Below, piece after piece: positions 56,006 to 64,000 of a stretch of DNA of 64,000 bases. How positions within the stretch are numbered: the first letter of the stretch is position 1; each line of letters starts with the position of its first letter. Made by a program: the position numbers and the translations under genes. Under the pieces are notes generated by a model. It was not told the DNA's origin, made no database searches, and saw only the letters and a program-made list of their open reading frames with translations. Origin of the DNA: Methylomonas methanica MC09 (GTDB taxonomy: Bacteria; Pseudomonadota; Gammaproteobacteria; Methylococcales; Methylomonadaceae); contig NC_015572.1 of NCBI RefSeq assembly GCF_000214665.1, positions 1,674,001 to 1,738,000 of the forward strand, in the 5' to 3' direction.

Positions 56006-57019
56006 TCATGGTTGCGTTGCCGGTTTGGGCGGCTGCTGGCGTTGGCGTTCCTGGCGTTGCGCATCATCTTTGCCGGCCAGCGAGCCGCGCAATTTCAGCA
56101 GGTTTTTTAGGGCGCCGTACCAAAACGGCGCGCCCAGACTGAGTAGGAACACCGACAGGATGATACCGATGGGGTTGACCTCGCACCAATGTTCACGCCA
56201 GTTTTGACCGCTATTGATCACATCGATAACACCCAATTCTTGCAAGGTGTTCAGTTCGGTTTTTACCGAGTCGACATTTAACACCGGTGCCTTGCCAGCG
56301 GTCGTTTGAGCTTGATCGATGGCGAAGGCCTTGCTTATCAACGTGTCGCGCAATTGGTCGTCCATGGATAAACGGTTAATCACGTCCAGGCTGTCCAGCT
56401 GTATCGCCGCCACCACCACAACCGAACACAGCACACTGACCAGCCGGCTGCTGGCGGTAAACCGGTCGGACACCCGGTCCATGGTCTGGTCGAACCAGCC
56501 GTTGACTTTGGCCACCAGCCGGCTGTTGGCTTCCGTCAGCATGGCGATGCTGTGGCGGACATTGGCGGCCAGTTCCGGATTGCTCAATTCCAGCTGCAGG
56601 GCATAGTTACGAACTTTATCGACGGTGTCTTTGGGGTTATCGATGCCGTTCTGCTGCAACAACGCCATCAACTGCTGTTTGGCCTCGTCGGATAGCGGGT
56701 TGCTGTGATTTTTCGGAATCTCGCCCGAGGCCAGATCCATCAACAGTTTGACGAATTCCTCCCGGTGTATGGTATCTCCCAGGCGCTGGGCGACGCTGCT
56801 GATCATCGGGTGGGTGAGTACGGAGCAGGTAATTTGTTCGGCAATCTCGCGCTGCAGGTTCGGGTCTATCTGCTGCAGCAAATCGCATAAACCACGGGCC
56901 AGGTTTTTGCCGCGCAGGTTCACCAGCCCGGACACGAATTGCGTCAACACCGTGACCGCCATGCTGGCGATCAGCATGATGACCGTCATGCCTAATAGAA
57001 TATCGAGCGTTTTCAGCAT
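56006..57019 (-). CDS. Membrane protein of unknown function (island gene 4)
   Basis: 337 residues with no recognised family. An N-terminal membrane helix (LLGMTVIMLIASMAVTVLT, about 8-28), a helical cytosolic middle (QLMALLQQNGIDNPKDTVDK) and two further hydrophobic segments (LVSVLCSVVVVAAIQLDSL near 195; PIGIILSVFLLSLGAPFWYG near 280) suggest three membrane spans. The C terminus is polar (AQRQERQRQQPPKPATQP). Spacing from the WD40 NTPase gene is 115 bases and from the patatin gene 122 bases, all on one strand. A pore-forming or membrane-anchoring partner of the island is plausible, but unproven. Confidence 0.6.
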   Translation of the reverse strand: MLKTLDILLGMTVIMLIASMAVTVLTQFVSGLVNLRGKNLARGLCDLLQQIDPNLQREIAEQITCSVLTHPMISSVAQRLGDTIHREEFVKLLMDLASGEIPKNHSNPLSDEAKQQLMALLQQNGIDNPKDTVDKVRNYALQLELSNPELAANVRHSIAMLTEANSRLVAKVNGWFDQTMDRVSDRFTASSRLVSVLCSVVVVAAIQLDSLDVINRLSMDDQLRDTLISKAFAIDQAQTTAGKAPVLNVDSVKTELNTLQELGVIDVINSGQNWREHWCEVNPIGIILSVFLLSLGAPFWYGALKNLLKLRGSLAGKDDAQRQERQRQQPPKPATQP

Positions 57020-57134
57020 AGGGAGCTCCCGATGAACGTTTGGATATGTGTCGACGAGGCGTACCGGCCGGCGCTAGCCGAACCCATACGCCGGGATATT
57101 TGTGAATAATGGCGAAAGGCGGATTCAGGCGATT

Positions 57135-59780
57135 TCATTCTATATGTGCCTGAGATGTGTCTTTGGCTTGTTCATCCGCTTGATCGGGCGGAACCGGCAG
57201 GCCTGGGCATTGTTCGATGTAGTCTATGTCCGGCGATACCCATTCCCGCCATTCCTTATGGCTCATGTTGCGGTCGAGTTTTTTGCAGAGTTCGTCAGCC
57301 CAGGCTTCAAAGACAGGCCAGATGCGTATCGTGTTATCCGCGCTGCCGGAGACAATATGTTTACCGTTAGGGCTAAACGCCACACTGCTTACCCTTTCCG
57401 AATGACCGGTTAGCGGCTGGCCGATGGGCCGACCATTGGCCGCATCCCATAACCGTAGGATGTTATTACTGCCGCCGGAGACGATACGTTGGCCGTCCGG
57501 GCTGAAAGCTACGCTGTTTATACTATCCGAAAGGCCGGTCAGCGGGTGGCCCATGGGCTGATTGTTGTCCGCATTCCAAAGTCGTAAGGTGTTATCGCTA
57601 CTAGCGGAAACGATGCGTTTGCCGTCCGGGCTGAAGGCCACGCTATTTACGCTACCCGAATGGCCGGTTAGCGGCTCGCCGATGGGTTGGCGGCTGTCTA
57701 CATTCCAAAGGCGAAGGGTGTTGTCGCTACTGCCGGAAACGATGCGTTTGCCGTCAGGGCTGAAGGCCACGCAGTTTACGCTATCCGAATGGCCGGTTAG
57801 CGCTTGGCCGATGGATTGGCCGTTGTCGGCATTCCATAGGCGTAGCGTATGGTCTTTGCTGCCGGAGACGATGCGTTTGCCGTCCGGACTGAACGCCACG
57901 CTGTATACATCAACCGAATGGCCTGTAAGCGGCTCGCCGATAGGTCGGCCGGTGTCGGTATTCCACAAGCGTAGGGTGCGGTCTTTGCTGCCGGAGACGA
58001 ATCGTCTGCCATCCGGACTAAAGGCCACGCTGTATATCTCGTCCGAATGGCCGGTTAGCGGCTGGCCGACGGGCTCGCCCGTGTCGGCGTTCCACAGCCT
58101 TAACATGTTATCCAATCCGCCGGAAAGGATGAGCTTTCCGTCCGGGCTATAGGCGACGCTCACCGCCGGAGATTTTAATTCCCTTGAATAGGCCGATTGC
58201 TTGAATTTCAGATATTCGGTTTGCAGAACTTCATCCAGCAATGCTTCGCCGATATTTGCTGATCGCGCCAGTCTATGTCCCGCCAATACTTTAAACAGAC
58301 CGGTTAGCGTACTGCCTTGACGCAAGCCGGACGTAATCGAGCTGCCTTCAATCGCCAAACGGGTGGCGGTTGCTTCCATCCAGGCCTGTTTGGCTTTGCT
58401 TTCGGCTTGCCACATGTAGGCTGCGAATATCGTGACTAGCAGCAGCAGCCCGGCAAAACCCACCAACAAACGTAGACGCTTTTTTTGTTGTATCTGCGTT
58501 TCCCGGCGTTGCGCGCTTTCGCGGCGGCGTACTAAGGCCACTTGCGCCAGCCGATCGTGCACCAGTTCGATACGGTCGCCTTCTTCCAGACTTTCCCGGC
58601 GCAGCAGGCGTTTGTCGACTAGCGTATTCAGTTGCGCGGCGGTGGCCCGTTTTTCGGTTTCCATCGAACGTACCGGATAGGCCAGCCGCACGCCGTCCGA
58701 TGTAATCAGATGTTGTTCGACGAAATCGCGTACCGATGCGGGCAGGTCGGCGAAGGCCTGATCGTAAAAGCGTTCTACGATCAGGCCGCCTTGTTGGGTC
58801 AAATTGTCGGTTTTTAACTGTTTGGTTTGACTGCGCAAACGGTCTTCATTCAAACCCGCGCACATCAGGCCCAAAAGAGCGGGTTCGATTTGTGTGACGC
58901 CGCGGCGTTTTTGCTGGCCGGCCGTTTGATTGGCCGACAGGTATTCCACGATGTTTTCGGCGTCCTGCGGTGTAACCAATTCGCCGCCGGTTTTCTGCAC
59001 CGCAGCGATGGCTTGCGGGGCGGTCATGGGCAGCAAGCGGAAGCGGTTCGGACTCAAGCGCGGAATCAGTTCGCTCCATTCTTCCAGATCGGGTAAGTAG
59101 TCTTCCCGCAGCGATAGCAGGAACCGGTAGGGCTGGCTGTCCGGATTCAATTGATCGAACAGCTCGTCGTCTTCGTTCAGGCGTTCGGCCAGGGCTTTGG
59201 GTATGCGGTTCTCCAGCAAATCGCCCAGCTGATAGAAACAGTGGGTTTGGCGGTTGGGGTTTTGCCCGCCCAGCGTGAAAATTTCCTCGAACTGGTCCAG
59301 CACGAACACCGGTTGCCAACGTTTGCCGGTTTCGTCGACCAGTTCGATGTCGTTGCGATGCAAGTCCGCCCACAGATCGTCGGTGAGAATAATGGGTTCG
59401 GCGTCTTCGTCTTCCTGGTTTTGCCGGTAGCGGTAATGCAGCGGCGGCGAAGCGGCGGCGGTATGGGATTTATGGATTTCCTCGCTGAAACGCTTGGCGA
59501 GTTGGGCGCTTAAATCGGCCGCATTTGGATCGTGTAACAAACGCATGTAGATCGGTAGCAAACGTTCGCCGCGTAACTGCGGAAATAGTCCGGCCTGCAG
59601 TAACGACGATTTACCCAGTCCGGATTTGCCGAACAGTACCGTGACCGGCGCGGAGAGTACGCAACGGAACAGGGCGGCTTTTTCGTCGTCGCGGCCGTTA
59701 AAAAACTGTTCCGCGTATTCCGGAAAGGCATCCAGCCAGGGCCAGGGGTGTTCGGCATCGATTTTAAAGCTGTCAGTCAT
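57135..59780 (-). CDS. Membrane-anchored STAND NTPase with seven WD40 repeats (island gene 3)
   Basis: An 881-residue signalling ATPase. Walker A GKSGLGKSS is at 51-59 and Walker B FVLDQFEEIF at 159-168, in the STAND class of conflict NTPases. A helical region ends at one transmembrane segment (about 436-457, LVGFAGLLLLVTIFAAYMW). A linker leads to seven WD40 repeats of 43 residues (about 540-840; FSPDGKRIVSGSSDNTLRLW is typical) forming one propeller, and a short tail (DYIEQCPGLPVPP). The propeller would sense a ligand and release ATPase-driven signalling. Start overlaps the end of gene 2 by eight bases, so translation is coupled. Confidence 0.92.
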   Translation of the reverse strand: MTDSFKIDAEHPWPWLDAFPEYAEQFFNGRDDEKAALFRCVLSAPVTVLFGKSGLGKSSLLQAGLFPQLRGERLLPIYMRLLHDPNAADLSAQLAKRFSEEIHKSHTAAASPPLHYRYRQNQEDEDAEPIILTDDLWADLHRNDIELVDETGKRWQPVFVLDQFEEIFTLGGQNPNRQTHCFYQLGDLLENRIPKALAERLNEDDELFDQLNPDSQPYRFLLSLREDYLPDLEEWSELIPRLSPNRFRLLPMTAPQAIAAVQKTGGELVTPQDAENIVEYLSANQTAGQQKRRGVTQIEPALLGLMCAGLNEDRLRSQTKQLKTDNLTQQGGLIVERFYDQAFADLPASVRDFVEQHLITSDGVRLAYPVRSMETEKRATAAQLNTLVDKRLLRRESLEEGDRIELVHDRLAQVALVRRRESAQRRETQIQQKKRLRLLVGFAGLLLLVTIFAAYMWQAESKAKQAWMEATATRLAIEGSSITSGLRQGSTLTGLFKVLAGHRLARSANIGEALLDEVLQTEYLKFKQSAYSRELKSPAVSVAYSPDGKLILSGGLDNMLRLWNADTGEPVGQPLTGHSDEIYSVAFSPDGRRFVSGSKDRTLRLWNTDTGRPIGEPLTGHSVDVYSVAFSPDGKRIVSGSKDHTLRLWNADNGQSIGQALTGHSDSVNCVAFSPDGKRIVSGSSDNTLRLWNVDSRQPIGEPLTGHSGSVNSVAFSPDGKRIVSASSDNTLRLWNADNNQPMGHPLTGLSDSINSVAFSPDGQRIVSGGSNNILRLWDAANGRPIGQPLTGHSERVSSVAFSPNGKHIVSGSADNTIRIWPVFEAWADELCKKLDRNMSHKEWREWVSPDIDYIEQCPGLPVPPDQADEQAKDTSQAHIE
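57300..58180 (-). repeat. Tandem WD40-encoding DNA repeats, about 129 bp each
   Basis: Seven units of 129 bases encode the propeller. Several are nearly identical at DNA level (for example GTTTGCCGTC followed by GGGCTGAAGGCCACGC), showing recent duplication or gene conversion. They are coding, not CRISPR or non-coding repeats. Confidence 0.85.
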
Positions 59781-61218
59781 TGGCCGCCTCCCGGAACCGC
59801 CGGCAGCGCTCTTGCAACGCGTCCTGCTGATCCGTGTCGAAAAAGCCGCCGGGGGCGTGGAACAGGTGTTTGTCGAAAAACACCCGGGTTTCCCTGTCGT
59901 CTATGCGCGCGTATCGGGTTTTGCTGGCGGCTTCGTTATCTATGCCGACCGGCAGTAAAAACGCATCCTGAATGCGGCGGGCTCGCCGCACCGCCATGTT
60001 CCATTCTTCCCAAAATACGCCCTCGCGTCGGCTGTTGGCTTCCGCGGATAAAAGCGGCATGAAAAAGTCGCATGTTTCCACGGCGTCTTCGATACGATCG
60101 GCCCAATCGTCTCCGCCGATCAGCTTTTTCTTATCCAGCCAGACATCGCTAAAACCCAGGTTTACTAGCGCGTCGGCAATGCGCCGGGCGGCCTCGGCGT
60201 TTTCGCTGGCATAGCTGACGAATACAGTGGGGCCGCCGCTTGCTCTGGCGTTCGGTTTGGGTTGCGTTGTCGGCGTGGCGGAGGGAAAGCGTAGCGCCAG
60301 TTTTTCGATAAATGCCTCGGTCGGATCGTCGAATCCCAGGGTGTTGGGGCTGTATTGGCTCAAAAACGCTTTCAGACCGGAATCGTCGGCAGACGGCAAC
60401 AAAAATTCCGAGGTGAATTTTTCCTGGCTGTAAAAGCGGTTGTCGTTGAACAATCGCAGCATGGCCCGGCCCAGCCAATCCGGGAAATTGCAGCCTATCA
60501 GCAATTTGTCGCGGCGGCGCAGTTCCGACAGCAGCGCAGCGAAGCGGCGGGCGGCGTCCGATTGCAATCGGTACAGGTGTTCCAGCGTGTCTTCCTCGTG
60601 GATGGCAAAGCCGATGGCGGCGTTGCCGTACGCGCCCAAAGGCTGAAAAATGCCGCGCTCGCCCCGGCGCAGCAGGGATAAGTCGGCCAGCGATTCGGAG
60701 GCGTCGCGCGGCGAAAAACTGTTGACCCGCACGTTGGCGGCATCGTCATCATTTGCCATGGCGCGTTTCAGCAAATCGTCCGGCGTCAAACTGACGAACA
60801 GGCTGAAGGCACCGATGCCGGCCAGTTGCCGCAACGCTGCGGCGGGTTGTACCTGCGGGCTACGCTGTGCGATCAAACGCGATACTTCCCGCCTGACCCG
60901 TTGCTCGATATTCAGACCGCCTTTTTGTGCCAATACCTGATTCACCGCTTTGTGCAGCGCCCAAGTATGCTCGAGCAATGCCGGGTCAACCGCCAGTTGA
61001 AAGGATTTGAGCAGATCGGCGGCGATCAGCCGGTAAAAGGGTAGGGTTTGCGGAACGCTGTCAGCGTCGGTAACCTCTACCAATAGTGCGTCGGGACCGA
61101 TGACCGGGATCACATTGCCGTCTTTCAGCGCCTGGATTAACAAATCCCAGTCTGCGCCGGTAAAAGCGCCGCTGGCGGGTTCCGTTGGAACCGTGCTCGG
61201 TTCCGTCAAAGCTACCAT
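59773..61218 (-). CDS. SIR2-like/TIR fusion protein (island gene 2)
   Basis: A 481-residue cytosolic protein. The start is ATG 61218 (MVALTEP), with AGGAC six bases upstream, and it overlaps the preceding gene by seven bases; the longer frame reads through arginine-rich nonsense. Residues 20-310 are SIR2-like (GNVIPVIGPDAL, SLFVSLTPDDLLKRAM, DKLLIGCNFPDWLGRAML). The usual catalytic Asn of TNxD and the His of HG are absent (TPDD and PLGA), so this domain probably binds rather than hydrolyses NAD. Residues 330-428 are a TIR domain (TVFVSYASENAEAARRIADA) with FWEEW at 402-406 containing the candidate NADase Glu. A linker rich in Pro connects them. Confidence 0.85.
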   Translation of the reverse strand: MVALTEPSTVPTEPASGAFTGADWDLLIQALKDGNVIPVIGPDALLVEVTDADSVPQTLPFYRLIAADLLKSFQLAVDPALLEHTWALHKAVNQVLAQKGGLNIEQRVRREVSRLIAQRSPQVQPAAALRQLAGIGAFSLFVSLTPDDLLKRAMANDDDAANVRVNSFSPRDASESLADLSLLRRGERGIFQPLGAYGNAAIGFAIHEEDTLEHLYRLQSDAARRFAALLSELRRRDKLLIGCNFPDWLGRAMLRLFNDNRFYSQEKFTSEFLLPSADDSGLKAFLSQYSPNTLGFDDPTEAFIEKLALRFPSATPTTQPKPNARASGGPTVFVSYASENAEAARRIADALVNLGFSDVWLDKKKLIGGDDWADRIEDAVETCDFFMPLLSAEANSRREGVFWEEWNMAVRRARRIQDAFLLPVGIDNEAASKTRYARIDDRETRVFFDKHLFHAPGGFFDTDQQDALQERCRRFREAAND

Positions 61219-61829
61219 AAGGTCCTGGTATCCAGCCAAATCACGCGGCCGTGCTGTTTTTGCACTTCCGCTACCATGTGCGCGGTGCCGCCTGGGCCGT
61301 CTCCGCCGCCGCCATCCCACAGGCAGATAAACACCAGTTTTTCCGGGCCGTACGCCAAGCCGCTGGCCAATAACCACAAGTTGCAGCGTTCGTAGGCGTT
61401 CATGTTCGGGGGCAGAGGGCCGAGTTCGGCAGGAGCGGCCAGCGGTGGGCCGGACAATTGCCGCGCGATGTTTTGGTAACGCGGCAGCCAGTCGGCGTTA
61501 CCGGGAGTGACCGAATTTTCGATGAATTCCGCTTCTGCGAAAGGTTGCAGCAACTGCAATTTTACGTTGCGTTGCAGGCAGGCTTCGGCAAACAGGATGT
61601 CGCCGCCGTTTGCGCCCTGGGTGATAGCCAAGTCGCCCTGTCCGGCGTGAAATTCGTCCAGTTTCTCGGCTATGCATTGTACGGCGAGTCCGGCTTTTTC
61701 CGGCGGAAAGCGGGGTGCGGTGCGCCGAGGCGCGTCTATCATATGGCCGCTGAATAGCAGCACGCGCTCCGGTTGCCAAGCTTGATTTGTTCGATCCGGT
61801 AGATGAAATTTAGCCGGTTGGATACTCAT
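61212..61829 (-). CDS. SLOG-like Rossmannoid protein (island gene 1)
   Basis: A 205-residue cytosolic protein beginning at ATG 61829 after AGGAG. FSGHMID at 26-32, QGANGGDILFAEACL at 71-85 and WDGGGGDGPGGTAHM at 171-185 match a nucleotide-binding SLOG-like (LOG/DprA/TRPM-related) Rossmann fold seen as a separate protein or fused domain in TIR and TPR-S conflict systems. The fold could bind or process NAD-derived or other nucleotide signals. No membrane or signal sequence. It overlaps the SIR2-like/TIR gene by seven bases and is the first gene of the run. Confidence 0.7.
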   Translation of the reverse strand: MSIQPAKFHLPDRTNQAWQPERVLLFSGHMIDAPRRTAPRFPPEKAGLAVQCIAEKLDEFHAGQGDLAITQGANGGDILFAEACLQRNVKLQLLQPFAEAEFIENSVTPGNADWLPRYQNIARQLSGPPLAAPAELGPLPPNMNAYERCNLWLLASGLAYGPEKLVFICLWDGGGGDGPGGTAHMVAEVQKQHGRVIWLDTRTLW

Positions 61830-62101
61830 CGCGTATCTGCTCCTGTAAGCCGTTTCAATGTGAGCGTCGTCATTGCAACCGACTCCTGGTCATGGTTATT
61901 GAGCGCGGAATATGGATTTTTGTTAACTGTTTAACAGAATCCGGGAATTATCTGCAAATGATAATAGCCAATTTTCGCGAAATGGGGGGTAAACCTATCC
62001 GCTTTTGCCTTGCCGGATGGGTAACGATTGGGGCTGATTACGCTATAAGTTCGCTGGAGAACATTTTGAGGGGCGGGTTTGCAACCTAGTTGAGCGCATG
62101 G

Positions 62102-62122
62102 TTCCCACGTTCCGCGTGGGAA
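62102..62122. repeat. Palindrome upstream of the conflict island
   Basis: TTCCCACG (62102-62109) and CGTGGGAA (62115-62122) flank TTCCG. It is in the 355-base gap between the hydrogenase-like genes and the island; this type of repeat is widespread in related genomes. No other gene is seen in the gap. Confidence 0.5.
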
Positions 62123-62184
62123 TGCAGTTTGAACCGCTTCACGGTGTGGGGAGGCTGAAGCGGAACGTTTTGGAATCTTTAAGT

Positions 62185-62694
62185 CTACCGATTCATCAAG
62201 CCCAATAGGCCTTTTATAAGCACTTCCGGGGTGGGCGGGCAGCCCGGAATGGTCATATCCACCGGAATGACATTGGATACTGCCCCGCAACTGGCGTACG
62301 ACTCGCCGAATTCGCCGCCGCAAGCCGCGCAATCGCCGACTGCGACCACCCATTTAGGGTCGGGCGTGGCCTGATAAGTGCGCAGCAAAGCGGTTTGCAT
62401 GTGTCGCGACACCGGGCCGGTCACCAGCAGCACGTCGGCATGACGGGGGGAGGCGACGAAATGGATACCGAAGCGCTCTATATCGTAATAGGGATTATTC
62501 AGGGCGTGGATTTCCAGTTCGCAGCCGTTGCAGGAACCGGCGTCGACCGCGCGGATGGCAATGCTGCCGGAAAATCGGCGGTCGATCTGCCGCTTGATTG
62601 CTATGCCCAGCTGTTCCAGTTCCGCGTCTTTCGGGGCTTTTACCCGCTCGGTGACGATGCCGGTGCGGAGGATTTTAGTGAATAGTCTAAACAT
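62185..62694 (-). CDS. Hydrogenase-4-like small subunit (NuoB/HyfI family)
   Basis: The NuoB-type iron-sulfur subunit, 169 residues. The tetranuclear cluster ligands are conserved: DAGSCNGCELEIHALNN, GDCAACGGEFGESYASCGAV and IPGCPPTP. It begins nine bases after the large subunit gene and forms the small half of a membrane-bound complex related to formate hydrogenlyase. In normal group 4 hydrogenases it passes electrons to or from the NiFe site; here the partner lacks that site, so it may serve an energy-converting module. No more genes of the complex lie downstream. Confidence 0.88.
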   Translation of the reverse strand: MFRLFTKILRTGIVTERVKAPKDAELEQLGIAIKRQIDRRFSGSIAIRAVDAGSCNGCELEIHALNNPYYDIERFGIHFVASPRHADVLLVTGPVSRHMQTALLRTYQATPDPKWVVAVGDCAACGGEFGESYASCGAVSNVIPVDMTIPGCPPTPEVLIKGLLGLMNR

Positions 62695-62703
62695 GGCTAC
62701 TGC

Positions 62704-64000
62704 CTATAAATCGTTGCCCGAATAGGAGCCGTTCAGGGACTTGTTGCAGACCGGAAAATCCGGGACGATATTGTTCAACACCAATTTCTCCAGGGCCGGC
62801 CAATTCAACTGGCTGGGGTCGCGCGGATAAAAGCGGGAAATTTTGTTATCGGCGCCAAAGGCCACAAAGCTGACGATTTCGCCGCGCCAGCCGTCGACGA
62901 TGCCCAGGCCGGTGCTACCCGCTGCGGGAACCCGCCAAGCGGCGGCGATTTCGCCGGGTTGCAGCAAGGCCATGAATTGTTCGATCAATTTCATAGAGGC
63001 CATGATTTCCTTGTAACGTATCCAAAACCGCGAGGCTATATCGCCCTGATTTTCCAGCGCCACTTTGACCGTGACTTGGTCATAGGGCGGGTAGGGCGCA
63101 TCGCGGCGCACGTCGAAATCCTGGCCGCTGGCCCGGCCGACATAGCCGACGGTGCCGAAGCCGGCGGCGATGTCGTTGGACAAAAAGCCGGCGGTGTACA
63201 GCCGGTCTTCCAGAGACGAATTCAGGTCCAGCGTGGTAATGATATCCGACAGTTCTTTTCTCAGCCGCAGGTTATCCGCGTTTAACGCGGTGCAATCGGT
63301 GTCTGAAACGTCGGACTTAACCCCGCCCGGAATCACGCAGTCCATTAGCAAACGATGGCCGAAAACTTTGGCCTGAGTACGCAGCCAGTCTTCCCGCAGG
63401 CGGCTGAATTGGATTTGCGCGAAGGTAAAGGCCACGTCGTTGCAGATTGCACCGATGTCGCCTAAATGATTCGCCACCCGTTCGCGTTCGGCTAATATGC
63501 CGCGCAGCAAGGCCGCGCGCGGCGGAATGCGGATGTTTGCCGCTTGTTCCATGGCCATGCAGGCCGCCCAGGCGTGGCTGACCGTGGTGTCGCCGGACAC
63601 CCTGCCGGCCAACCGCGCCAGCGATTCGGGCGTTCTGCCCTCGGCGATTTTTTCGATACCTTTGTGCACATAACCCAAGCGTTCTTCCAAATTCAGAATC
63701 AGCTCGCCGACGGCCTGAAAGCGGAAATGGCCGGGCTCTATGATGCCGGCGTGTACCGGGCCGACCGGAATTTCGTAGGTGCCGGCGCCATGCGATTTGA
63801 CGAAGGCATAATCCATATCCGGCGGTGTAACCGCTTCCGGTTGGCCTTGCACGGCAAATGTTTTGCGCAGCGGATACTGATGTTTGTCCCAGGCTTTGTG
63901 CCGGGTCCAGGGTCGGTTGTCCGGATGCCCGGTGAATTTGATGCCGAACATATCCTGAGTGTGGCGTTCGCTGCGGTTGGCGGCAGGATACACACCGGCC
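62704..64000 (-). CDS. Hydrogenase-4-like large subunit lacking nickel ligands (partial, Ehr type)
   Basis: The frame is open to the window edge, so the N terminus is missing. It starts with the end of a NuoC-like domain (RHTQDMFGIKFTGHPD) and continues as a NuoD/HycE-like domain. At the place of the nickel L1 motif it reads LAGRVSGDTTVSHAW, with no CxxC, and the C terminus ends FPVCNKSLNGSYSGNDL, with one cysteine and no DPCxxC. The four nickel ligands of true hydrogenases are therefore absent. This is the hallmark of Ehr (energy-converting hydrogenase-related) complexes, which are thought to couple redox chemistry other than H2 to ion translocation. The 5' part and membrane subunits must lie beyond 64000. 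Confidence 0.85.
   Translation of the reverse strand, partial: AGVYPAANRSERHTQDMFGIKFTGHPDNRPWTRHKAWDKHQYPLRKTFAVQGQPEAVTPPDMDYAFVKSHGAGTYEIPVGPVHAGIIEPGHFRFQAVGELILNLEERLGYVHKGIEKIAEGRTPESLARLAGRVSGDTTVSHAWAACMAMEQAANIRIPPRAALLRGILAERERVANHLGDIGAICNDVAFTFAQIQFSRLREDWLRTQAKVFGHRLLMDCVIPGGVKSDVSDTDCTALNADNLRLRKELSDIITTLDLNSSLEDRLYTAGFLSNDIAAGFGTVGYVGRASGQDFDVRRDAPYPPYDQVTVKVALENQGDIASRFWIRYKEIMASMKLIEQFMALLQPGEIAAAWRVPAAGSTGLGIVDGWRGEIVSFVAFGADNKISRFYPRDPSQLNWPALEKLVLNNIVPDFPVCNKSLNGSYSGNDL

Noticed and set aside
57300..58180. Regular 129-bp repeats as a possible CRISPR or non-coding array
   Set aside because: The repeats are in frame and encode WD40 units.
59773..61377. Longer start for the SIR2/TIR gene at 61377
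   Set aside because: The extra 53 residues are arginine-rich and overlap gene 1 in another frame; ATG 61218 has a ribosome-binding site.

Overview
The window reads as chromosome of a Gammaproteobacterium. Housekeeping genes (the lipB-lipA pair, rpsF-rpsR-DUF2232-rplI, rfaD, ubiC), a hydrogenase locus, abundant chemotaxis and c-di-GMP genes and many mobile elements would fit a Methylomonas-like methanotroph, but no methane-oxidation gene lies here, so the genus is inference.

Layout. 0-1 kb: the end of an IS21-type element cutting a tyrosine integrase, next to a short tRNA-Leu-like 3' end (possible att site). 1.2-7.2 kb: a small secreted repeat protein, an Old Yellow Enzyme and a pirin divergent from a LysR regulator, a chemoreceptor and a small conserved gene. 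7.3-11.2 kb: a coupled cluster dacA-dat-ybeD-lipB-lipA. 11.5-24.1 kb: an MscS-type channel, a complete mdtABC/muxABC-type RND pump with its outer-membrane lipoprotein, and an M14 deacylase-like protein. 24.1-27.3 kb: rpsF-rpsR-DUF2232-rplI-rfaD.

27.2-34.8 kb: a chromosomal integron. intI reads rightward; seven gene cassettes with six recognisable attC sites read leftward from an attI-like core. Cassette 1 is split by an IS3-type element with a 3-bp target duplication, and removing the element restores a 240-aa frame. Cassette 7 is cut exactly at the edge of a repeat unit that also duplicates the 3' end of rfaD. 34.9-37.3 kb: a Tse2/Tsi2-like toxin-immunity pair whose toxin gene is broken by a second IS; removing that IS with one copy of a 9-bp duplication restores a 153-aa toxin frame.

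37.5-48.7 kb: a 172-nt palindromic element, a gamma-carbonic-anhydrase-like protein, an SPFH protein with a zinc-ribbon partner, a group-2-like [NiFe] hydrogenase (small and large subunits plus maturation protease) translationally coupled to a PAS-GGDEF-EAL protein, a second chemoreceptor and ubiC.

48.9-61.8 kb: the most unusual region, a leftward run of eight genes that looks like an NTP-dependent conflict or immune island. In transcription order it encodes a SLOG-like small protein, a SIR2-like/TIR fusion, a membrane-anchored STAND NTPase with seven WD40 repeats, a membrane protein, a CapV-like patatin, a deoxyribosyltransferase/TIR-like plus TPR-S protein, a TPR-S plus patatin plus transmembrane protein, and a polytopic membrane protein with a cytosolic Rossmann-like tail. 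The two TPR-S modules are homologous, which suggests a shared docking signal for two effectors. 62.2 kb to the end: two subunits of a hydrogenase-4-like complex whose large subunit lacks the nickel-binding cysteines, as in energy-converting hydrogenase-related (Ehr) complexes.
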